Of a stretch of 64,000 bases of DNA, positions 57,631-64,000 are shown one piece after another. This DNA comes from Xenophilus aerolatus (GTDB lineage: Bacteria > Pseudomonadota > Gammaproteobacteria > Burkholderiales > Burkholderiaceae_C). The number at the start of each line of letters is the position of its first letter. Within the stretch, counting starts at the first letter, position 1. The stretch spans positions 410,346 to 474,345 of the forward strand of contig JASCNX010000005.1 of NCBI GenBank assembly GCA_029968055.1, in the 5' to 3' direction. A model generated the notes under the pieces. That model saw only the letters and a program-made list of their open reading frames with translations. It did not search any database and was not told the origin of the DNA. A program made the position numbers and the translations under genes.

Positions 57631-58302
57631 GTGAACTACCAGTTCCAGTTCGACGCCGTGTTCGCGGCATGGCCACTGCTGCTCAAGGGCACGTGGATCA
57701 CCATCCAGCTGTCGCTCACCGCCACCCTCATCGGGCTCGCGGTGGCGGTGCTGTGCGCCTGGGGCAAGACGTCGGGCCCCGCCTGGCTGCGCTTCATCGT
57801 AAACGCGTACATCGAGGTGATCCGCAACACGCCCTTCCTGGTGCAGCTGTTCTTCTTTTTCTTCGCGTTGCCGGCCATCGGGCTGCGCTGGTCGCCCTAC
57901 ACGGCCGCGTTGACGGCCATGGTGGTGAACCTCGGCGCCTATGCCACCGAGATCATCCGCGCCGGCATCGAGTCCATCCCCAAGGGGCAGATCGAGGCGG
58001 GCCGCGCGCTCAACCTCAAGGGCCACGAGATCTTCCGCTTCGTCATCATCAAGCCGGCGCTCAAGGCCATCTACCCGGCGCTGACCAGCCAGTTCATCCT
58101 GCTGATGCTGAGCTCGGCCGTGGTGTCGGTCATTTCGGCCGACGACCTCACGTCCGTGGCGGCCAACCTGCAGTCGCAGACCTTCCGCAGCTTCGAGATC
58201 TACATCGTCGTGGCCGGCATCTACCTGGCGCTGGCGCTGGCCTTCTCGGGCCTGTTCAAGCTGATCTACCAGCGCTTGCTGAACTACCCGGACCGCCGGT
58301 AA
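57631..58302 (+). CDS. polar amino acid-type ABC transporter permease
   Basis: A 223-residue inner-membrane permease (HisM/GlnP type). NYQFQFDAVFAAWPLLLKGTWITIQLSLTATLIGL at the start; EVIRNTPFLVQLFFFFFALP; and the EAA loop EAGRALNLKGHEIFRFVIIKPALKAIYPAL. I chose GTG 57631; the alternative GTG 57592 lies only 2 bases after a TAGAAT box at 57585-57590 that may be the promoter. It begins a seven-gene block in one direction. Confidence 0.88.
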   Translation: MNYQFQFDAVFAAWPLLLKGTWITIQLSLTATLIGLAVAVLCAWGKTSGPAWLRFIVNAYIEVIRNTPFLVQLFFFFFALPAIGLRWSPYTAALTAMVVNLGAYATEIIRAGIESIPKGQIEAGRALNLKGHEIFRFVIIKPALKAIYPALTSQFILLMLSSAVVSVISADDLTSVAANLQSQTFRSFEIYIVVAGIYLALALAFSGLFKLIYQRLLNYPDRR

Positions 58303-58320
58303 CCCCCGAAGGACTGAACC

Positions 58321-58974
58321 ATGCGCACCTTCGGCTTTCCCGAATTCCTCTTCATCCTCGAGGCCGCCAAGTGGACCCTGGCGCTCTCGGCCATCGCCTT
58401 CGTGGGCGGCGCCGTCCTCGGCCTCTTGATCGCGCTGATGCGCGTGTCCGACAACGCCGCGGCGCGCGGCGTATCGCGCACCTTCATCCAGATCTTCCAG
58501 GGCACGCCGCTGCTGCTGCAACTGTTCCTGATCTTCTTCGGCGCGCCGGTGCTGGGGCTGGACATCAACCCGTGGGTGGCTGCCGGCGCGGCGCTGGTGC
58601 TCAACAGCGCCGCCTTCCTGGCCGAGATCTGGCGCGGTTGCATCGAGGCGATCCCGCGCGGCCAGTGGGAGGCGGCCGAGGCGCTCAACCTCGGCTACGT
58701 CGACCGCATGCGCGACGTGGTGCTGCCGCAGGCCTTCAAGATCGCGCTGCCGCCCACCGTGGGCTACCTGGTGCAGATCATCAAGGGCACCTCGCTGGCG
58801 GCCATCATCGGCTTCACCGAGGTCACGCGCGCCGGGCAGATCATCAACAACGCCACCTTCCAGCCGCTGCCGGTGTTCGCCACCGTGGCCGCCATCTATT
58901 TCGTCATCTGCTGGCCGCTGTCGCTGCTGGCGGCACACATGGAGCGCAAGCGCGCCCGTGCGCTGGCGCGCTGA
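58321..58974 (+). CDS. polar amino acid-type ABC transporter permease, second subunit
   Basis: A 217-residue permease of the same type: AAKWTLALSAIAFVGGAVLGLLIALMRVS, TFIQIFQGTPLLLQLFLIFFG, and the EAA loop EAAEALNLGYVDRMRDVVLPQAFKIALPPTVGYL. It lies 18 bases after the first permease and forms a heterodimer with it. Membrane placement is typical with five helices. Confidence 0.9.
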   Translation: MRTFGFPEFLFILEAAKWTLALSAIAFVGGAVLGLLIALMRVSDNAAARGVSRTFIQIFQGTPLLLQLFLIFFGAPVLGLDINPWVAAGAALVLNSAAFLAEIWRGCIEAIPRGQWEAAEALNLGYVDRMRDVVLPQAFKIALPPTVGYLVQIIKGTSLAAIIGFTEVTRAGQIINNATFQPLPVFATVAAIYFVICWPLSLLAAHMERKRARALAR

Positions 58975-59043
58975 ATCCGCTCTTTCCGTTTCCAGTCTTT
59001 CTTCCTTTTTTCTTCGTCCGTTCCTCAATCCAAGGAGACCCGC

Positions 59044-59844
59044 ATGAACACTTCCCGCCGCGCCACCCTGGCCCTCGCCCTGGCCGTCAGCACCGGCTTC
59101 GTGGCCGCCGCCTTTGCACCGCTCGCCTCGGCCCAGTCGGTGGCCGACATCAAGAAGAAGGGCGAGATCACGATCGGCATGCTGGTCGACTTCCCGCCCT
59201 ACGGCACGACCAACGCGCAGAACCAGCCCGACGGCTACGACGCCGACGTGGCGAAGCTGCTGGCCAAGGAGTGGGGCGTGAAGGCCAACATCGTCCCGGT
59301 GACGGGCCCCAACCGCATTCCCTTCCTGCTGACCAACAAGGTCGACCTGCTGGTCGCCTCGCTGGCCGTGACGCCCGAGCGCGCCAAGCAGGTGCAGTTC
59401 TCCCAGCCCTACGCGGCCGCGACGATCGTGCTCTACGGCAAGACCGGTGCCGCCATCAAGTCGGCCGCCGACCTCAAGGGCGTGCGCGTGGGCGTGGCCC
59501 GTGCGAGCACCCAGGACGTGGCCGTGACCAAGGCCGCCCCTGAAGGCACCGAGATCCGCCGCTTCGACGACGACGCGTCGGCCATGCAGGCGCTGATCTC
59601 CGGCCAGGTCGATGCCATCGGCTGCTCCATCACCGTCGCCGCCCAGATCGCGCAGCGCGTGCCCGCCAACACCTTCGAGAACAAGTTCACCCTCGTGCAG
59701 CAGGCCATGGGCATCGCCATGCGCCCGGGCCAGGACGAGCTGCTCAAGAACGTGAACGACTTCATCGCCAAGAACACCGCCAATGGCGAGCTGAACAAGC
59801 TCTACCAGAAGTGGCTCAAGAGCGATTTCCCGAAGTTCCAGTAA
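59044..59844 (+). CDS. periplasmic amino acid-type substrate-binding protein (SBP_bac_3)
   Basis: A 266-residue binding protein for the same transporter. Signal: [24 protein letters not shown]. The fold shows [72 protein letters not shown], and [30 protein letters not shown] precedes ATG 59044. The ligand could be a polar amino acid or, given the downstream genes, an amino-sugar acid or sugar acid; the sequence alone does not tell. Confidence 0.92.
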   Translation: MNTSRRATLALALAVSTGFVAAAFAPLASAQSVADIKKKGEITIGMLVDFPPYGTTNAQNQPDGYDADVAKLLAKEWGVKANIVPVTGPNRIPFLLTNKVDLLVASLAVTPERAKQVQFSQPYAAATIVLYGKTGAAIKSAADLKGVRVGVARASTQDVAVTKAAPEGTEIRRFDDDASAMQALISGQVDAIGCSITVAAQIAQRVPANTFENKFTLVQQAMGIAMRPGQDELLKNVNDFIAKNTANGELNKLYQKWLKSDFPKFQ

Positions 59845-59852
59845 TACGGGAT

Positions 59853-59974
59853 CGGACTTCCGGACGCAGAGGACGCAAAGGTTTCGCAGAAGTCGCAAAA
59901 GAGAATTTCAAAATTGTCTTGGTTCCTTTTGCGTCCTCTGCGTAACTTCTGCGACCTCTGCGTCCGGTAGTCCG
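59853..59974. repeat. 122-base imperfect inverted repeat (GCAGAGGACGCAAAG type)
   Basis: The left arm runs from CGGACTTCCGGACGCAGAGG, the right arm ends in CCTCTGCGTCCGGTAGTCCG. Between them GACGCAAAGG and CGCAGAAGTCGCAAAAG on the left pair with the matching words on the right. The tip is AT-rich (GAATTTCAAAATT). It lies between the binding-protein and ATPase genes of one operon. Repeats with this GCGTCCTCTGCG wording are widely scattered in bacterial genomes. Confidence 0.85.
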
Positions 59975-60001
59975 AATTCCTTCATGCACTCCCACGACAT
60001 C

Positions 60002-60748
<747 letters not shown>

Positions 60749-60776
60749 TGCGAACGCAGGCCCGAACCACCCCGGC

Positions 60777-60908
60777 CGTTCGGGCTGAGATTGTCGAAGC
60801 CGCGGCGCCGCGCTTCGACAGGCTCAGCTCAAGGCCGAACCACCTCTGCCGTTCGGGCTGAGCTTGTCGAAGCCGATTGCCGCGCTTCGACAGGCTCAGC
60901 GTGAACGG
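60777..60908. repeat. two tandem REP-like inverted repeats
   Basis: Two copies with a 72-base period. Each has CCGTTCGGGCTGAG(A/C)TTGTCGAAGCC, then a GC-rich spacer and CGCTTCGACAGGCTCAGC; the arms pair with each other. Copy 1: 60777-60828; copy 2: 60849-60908, the latter ending GTGAACGGG. This word is very common between genes in many proteobacteria. It lies between the ABC ATPase and the isomerase genes. Confidence 0.88.
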
Positions 60909-60945
60909 GCAGGGGTGCCACTCGCGTGCCAAAGATAGACGAGCC

Positions 60946-61695
60946 ATGTTCCCGTTGTTGATTTCCCTCTCCTCTTTCGGCGCTGCCGAGGTCGGCCGCC
61001 ATGGCCAGCGCTGGTGCACCGACCTGGCCGCCGAGGCCGGCGCCGACGGCGTCGAGGTGCGCGGCGAGATGCTGCGCGACCCGGCGGCCGAACTGGCCGC
61101 ACTGCGCGGCCGCGCGGCCGTGTACTCCAGCCCCGACGGCCTGTTCCGCACCGATGGCTCGCTCGATGCCGCCGCACTGGCCGACGGCCTGCACCGCGCC
61201 GCCACGCTGCAGGCGCCGCGCCTGAAGATGGCCATCGGCGGCTTCGACGCCGCGCATTCACGCGCCGGCCTCGACGCCCTGCGCGAGCAGCTCGCGGGCC
61301 AGGCCGTCGAACTCGTCATCGAGAACGACCAGACCGACAGCGCCGGCACGCTCGGCGCGCTGCAGCGCTTCTTCGCCGCGCAGCGCGATGCGGGCCTCGA
61401 CCTGGGCATGACCTTCGACATGGGCAACTGGCACTGGCTGGGCGAATGCCCGCTGGAGGCGGCGCGCCTGTTCGCGCCGCAGGTGCGCTACGTGCACTGC
61501 AAGGGCGTGCAGCGGCGGCCCGACAAGTGGGTGGCCGTGCCGCTGGCCGAGTCGGCGGCGCCCTGGCGGGCCGTGCTGCGCGCGCTGCCCGCCGACGTGC
61601 CGCACGCCATCGAATACCCGCTGGTGGGTGACGCACTCGTGGCCGTCACGCGCGCCGAGCTGAACGCCATCCGCGCCGCACGGAGCCTCGCATGA
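60946..61695 (+). CDS. TIM-barrel sugar phosphate isomerase/epimerase-like protein
   Basis: A 249-residue protein of the xylose isomerase-like TIM barrel superfamily. Seen: LLISLSSFGAAEVGRHGQRWCTDLAAEAGADGVEVRGEML, LVIENDQTDSAGTL (metal-ligand Glu), LGMTFDMGNWHWLGECPLEAA (Asp, His/Trp), and VRYVHCKGVQRRP, IEYPLVG. The substrate is likely a keto sugar or sugar acid. Start ATG 60946 (MFPLLISLSSFG); an upstream in-frame ATG lies in the REP repeat. It overlaps the sugar kinase start (61692-61695). Confidence 0.82.
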   Translation: MFPLLISLSSFGAAEVGRHGQRWCTDLAAEAGADGVEVRGEMLRDPAAELAALRGRAAVYSSPDGLFRTDGSLDAAALADGLHRAATLQAPRLKMAIGGFDAAHSRAGLDALREQLAGQAVELVIENDQTDSAGTLGALQRFFAAQRDAGLDLGMTFDMGNWHWLGECPLEAARLFAPQVRYVHCKGVQRRPDKWVAVPLAESAAPWRAVLRALPADVPHAIEYPLVGDALVAVTRAELNAIRAARSLA

Positions 61696-62645
61696 CCGAG
61701 CCCATCGCCTTCGACGTCGCCACCTTCGGCGAAGCCATGCTGCTGCTGGTGGCGGCCGAGCCCGGCCCGATCGAGCACGCGACGATGTTCCACAAGCGCA
61801 CCGCCGGTGCCGAGACCAACGTCGCCATCGGCCTCGCGCGCCTGGGCCTGAAGGTGGGCTGGGCCAGCCGCCTGGGCACCGATTCGATGGGCCGCGCGCT
61901 GCTGGCCACGATGCAGGGCGAGGGCATCGACTGCTCGCACGTGATCTGCGATGCCGCGCAGAAGACCGGCTTCCAGTTCAAGGGCCGCGTCACCGACGGC
62001 AGCGACCCGCCGGTCGAATACCACCGCAAGGGCTCGGCCGCGAGCCACATGCGGCCCGAGGACATCGACGAGCCCTGGCTGCGCTCGGCACGCCACCTGC
62101 ACGCCACGGGCGTGTTCGCCGCCGTGTCCGACACCACGCTGCCGACGGCCATCCGGACGCTGGAGATCGCGCGCGCTGCCGGCCGCACCATCTCCTTCGA
62201 CCCCAACCTGCGGCCCACGCTGTGGGCTTCGCCCGAGCGCATGCGCGCATGCATCAACGACCTGGCGGCACGCGCGGACTGGGTGCTGCCGGGCATGGAG
62301 GAGGGCACGTTGCTCACCGGTGAGACCACGCCGGAGGGCGTTGCGCGCTTTTATCGCGAACGCGGTGCGAAGCTGGTGGTCGTCAAGCTCGGACCGGCCG
62401 GCGCGTACTACGACAGTGATGTGGCGGGCACGGGCCGCGTCGAGGGCTTCCCGGTGAAGGAAGTCATCGACACCGTGGGCGCCGGCGATGGCTTCGCGGC
62501 GGGCGTGGTCAGTGCATTGCTCGAAGGCCGCCCGGTGCCCGAGGCGGTGCGACGCGGTGCGTGGATCGGCGCCCGTGCCGTGCAGGTGCTGGGCGACACC
62601 GAGGGACTGCCCACCCGCGCCGAACTCGACGCGGCGGGCATCTGA
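61692..62645 (+). CDS. PfkB-family sugar kinase, 2-keto-3-deoxygluconate kinase-like
   Basis: A 317-residue ribokinase-fold kinase. FDVATFGEAMLLLVAAEPGPIEHATMFHKRTAGAETNVAIGLARLGLKVGWASRLGTDSMG gives PfkB signature 1; DTVGAGDGFAAGVVSALLEG is signature 2 with the catalytic Asp. VEYHRKGSAASHM fits KDG kinases (KdgK), which make KDPG for the Entner-Doudoroff route. Exact sugar not provable here. It is coupled to the isomerase by ATGA overlap and followed after 40 bases by a 2-hydroxyacid dehydrogenase. Confidence 0.85.
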   Translation: MTEPIAFDVATFGEAMLLLVAAEPGPIEHATMFHKRTAGAETNVAIGLARLGLKVGWASRLGTDSMGRALLATMQGEGIDCSHVICDAAQKTGFQFKGRVTDGSDPPVEYHRKGSAASHMRPEDIDEPWLRSARHLHATGVFAAVSDTTLPTAIRTLEIARAAGRTISFDPNLRPTLWASPERMRACINDLAARADWVLPGMEEGTLLTGETTPEGVARFYRERGAKLVVVKLGPAGAYYDSDVAGTGRVEGFPVKEVIDTVGAGDGFAAGVVSALLEGRPVPEAVRRGAWIGARAVQVLGDTEGLPTRAELDAAGI

Positions 62646-62685
62646 CGACCGCCGTTTCTTCCACTCTGCCGAGACCGAGCCTTCC

Positions 62686-63666
62686 ATGAGCCGCAAGAAC
62701 GTCCTCGTCTTCCGTGAACTGCCGCCCGACCAGCTCGCGCGCCTGCAGGCCACCCACCAGGTCACCGTGGCCGACCCGAAGAAGGACCGCGCCGCCTTCG
62801 ACGCCGCGTTGCCCGAAGCGCAGGGGCTCATCGGGTCGAGCTTTCCCATCGACGCGGCGGTGCTCGACCGCGCGCCGAAGCTGGAAGCGGTCTCGAGCGT
62901 GTCGGTCGGCGTCGACAACTACGCGTTGGCCGAACTGCACCGCCGCGGGATTGTGCTGACGCACACGCCGGGCGTGCTCGACGAGACGGTGGCCGACACC
63001 GTGTTCGCACTGCTGATGGCCACGAGCCGCCGCGTCGTCGAGCTGTCGAACCTCGTGCGCGAAGGCCGCTGGACGAAGAACATCGGCGAAGACCTGTTCG
63101 GCTTCGACGTGCACGGCAAGACGCTGGGCCTGCTCGGCTTCGGCCGCATCGGCCAGGCAATCGCGCGGCGTGCGGCGCTGGGCTTCGGCATGCCGGTGCT
63201 GTACCACGCAAGGCGCCCGGTCGACCTCGCGGCGCAGGCGCCCGAGCTACAGGACAGGGCCCGCCACACGCCGCTGCCCGCGCTGCTCGCGCAGTCGGAC
63301 TTCGTGGTCGCGATGCTGCCGCTGTCGGACAGCACGCGCGGCATGGTGAACGCGGCGCTGTTCGGCCAGATGAAGGCCGGCGCGGTGTTCATCAACGGCG
63401 GGCGCGGGGCCACCGTCGACGAAGCGGCGCTGCTGGCGGCGCTCGACGGCGGGCACCTGCGCGCTGCGGGGCTGGACGTGTTCGCCAAGGAGCCGCTGCC
63501 CATGGATTCGGCGCTGCGCACGCACCCGCGCGTGACGCCGCTGCCGCACATCGGGTCGGCCACGCATGAGACGCGGCATGCGATGGCGGAGTTGGCGGTG
63601 ACGAATCTGCTGAAGGCGCTGGCGGGGGAGCGGCCGGGGGCGGTGTACGACACGTCGGTGGCATGA
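62686..63666 (+). CDS. D-isomer-specific 2-hydroxyacid dehydrogenase (glyoxylate/2-ketogluconate reductase-like)
   Basis: A 326-residue NAD(P)-dependent reductase. SVSVGVDNYALAELHRRGIVLTHTPGVLDETVADTVFALL; the nucleotide motif GKTLGLLGFGRIGQAIARRA followed by YHARRPVD, where Arg-Arg at the end of beta2 favours NADPH; catalytic Arg in FINGGRGATVDE, Glu, and His in LPHIGSATHET. This fits GhrB/TkrA enzymes that reduce 2-ketogluconate, hydroxypyruvate or glyoxylate. With the KDG-type kinase it points to sugar-acid catabolism. End of the block that starts at the ABC transporter. Confidence 0.9.
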   Translation: MSRKNVLVFRELPPDQLARLQATHQVTVADPKKDRAAFDAALPEAQGLIGSSFPIDAAVLDRAPKLEAVSSVSVGVDNYALAELHRRGIVLTHTPGVLDETVADTVFALLMATSRRVVELSNLVREGRWTKNIGEDLFGFDVHGKTLGLLGFGRIGQAIARRAALGFGMPVLYHARRPVDLAAQAPELQDRARHTPLPALLAQSDFVVAMLPLSDSTRGMVNAALFGQMKAGAVFINGGRGATVDEAALLAALDGGHLRAAGLDVFAKEPLPMDSALRTHPRVTPLPHIGSATHETRHAMAELAVTNLLKALAGERPGAVYDTSVA

Positions 63667-64000
63667 GGCTGAGGGGTTGCTCCTTGCGCCGGAATTGCTC
63701 CCTCTCCTTTTGGGAGAGGGTGGGGGTGAGGGCACCTGGGGCTTTGTTTTTGCGTTGTTGGTTGTTTGTGGGCAGGGGCCGGGATGTGCGCCCGGCGGCG
63801 CACCTACTTTCTTTTGCTTCGCCAAAAGAAAGTAGGCAAAGAAAAGGCGACCCTGCTGGCTGCGACCCTTCGCTTCGCTGCGGGCGACCTGCGCCGCGGC
63901 GCTGTCGGGGTGCGCTGCAGAACTCGCTACGCGCTACGCGCTGCGCTCAGACAGCTGCAGCGAGTCAGATGACGAAGCAGCTGTTGCCGCACGCGGCACA
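63667..64000. other. non-coding right end made of repeats
   Basis: About 330 bases with no credible gene. It contains a stem-loop CCCTCTCC-TTTT-GGGAGAGGG (63700-63720) continuing as TGGGGGTGAGGG, the widespread GAGAGGGTGGGGGTGAGGG type repeat, and the hairpin element described at 63801-63846. A 68-codon open frame across it (63766-63972) encodes only the repeat. The sequence after 63850 has mirrored words (CGCTACGCGCTACGCGCTGCGCTCAG) and probably continues the same element past the window. Confidence 0.6.
63801..63846 (+). repeat. CTACTTTCTTTTG hairpin element
   Basis: CCTACTTTCTTTTG (63803-63816) and CAAAAGAAAGTAGG (63823-63836) are perfect 14-base arms around CTTCGC, followed by CAAAGAAAAGGCGACC. 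I know this as a frequent intergenic element in Burkholderiales. The stem with an A/T-rich base could also act as a terminator in either direction. Confidence 0.85.

Noticed and set aside
63766..63972. 68-codon open frame at the right edge
   Set aside because: It lies wholly inside a known type of interspersed repeat and has no ribosome site.

Overview
This window is chromosomal DNA of a high-GC betaproteobacterium, most likely Comamonadaceae and Variovorax-like. The reasons are: GC by eye around two thirds or more; three orphan Bug-type (tripartite tricarboxylate) binding proteins; the gene orders queG/tsaE-amiC-mutL-miaA and pyrG-kdsA-eno-ftsB; a metal-type KdsA; and several short interspersed repeats that I associate with this family. 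No rRNA, tRNA, CRISPR array, insertion sequence or prophage is visible. Almost all of it is tightly packed core genome with short gaps and many ATGA start/stop overlaps.

Layout. 0-1.8 kb: the end of an EAL/HDOD-type protein and a MocR regulator. 1.8-13.7 kb: the queG / tsaE-amiC / mutL / miaA housekeeping cluster (tRNA modification, cell-wall amidase, mismatch repair), interrupted by a DedA protein, a glycine-zipper lipoprotein, a GNAT acetyltransferase, two alpha/beta hydrolases, an MFS drug exporter and an orphan ABC ATPase. 13.8-19.6 kb: an AEC carrier, XerD, a DUF72 protein and three Bug receptors. 19.6-23.4 kb: a TetR regulator with palindromic operators, thiolase, MaoC hydratase, a DUF455 ferritin-like protein and a gamma carbonic anhydrase. 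23.5-33.4 kb: Hsp33, an NR kinase/PnuC pair, ftsB-eno-DUF1330-kdsA-pyrG on the minus strand, and coaBC-membrane protein-dut on the plus strand. 33.5-40.8 kb: SlyD-type isomerase and RoxA-type hydroxylase diverging from one palindrome, then dapA-bamC-MBL and an MFS transporter with a tiny membrane partner. 40.9-42 kb: one AT-rich orphan gene, clearly foreign in composition. 42-49 kb: parE, lytic transglycosylase, parC, a small membrane protein and a diguanylate cyclase.

50-57.4 kb is the most unusual part. It holds a NAPE-PLD-like metallo-hydrolase lipoprotein, a PGAP1/lipase-like alpha/beta hydrolase, a 1200-residue patatin whose catalytic dyad is split by a membrane domain, and a convergent CorA-like protein. 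The lipase and the patatin share a 23-base upstream element (20 of 23 identical), so they may be co-regulated. 57.6-63.7 kb is a one-direction block: a polar amino acid-type ABC transporter (two permeases, binding protein, ATPase), then a TIM-barrel isomerase, a KDG-type sugar kinase and a 2-hydroxyacid dehydrogenase, which suggests uptake and breakdown of a sugar acid or amino-sugar acid. The last 330 bases are repeats.

Two themes recur. Many start codons lie 6-9 bases after a -10-like hexamer, which suggests leaderless or very short-leader mRNAs. Short interspersed repeats occur between genes and, apparently, inside mutL and perhaps tsaE, miaA and coaBC.
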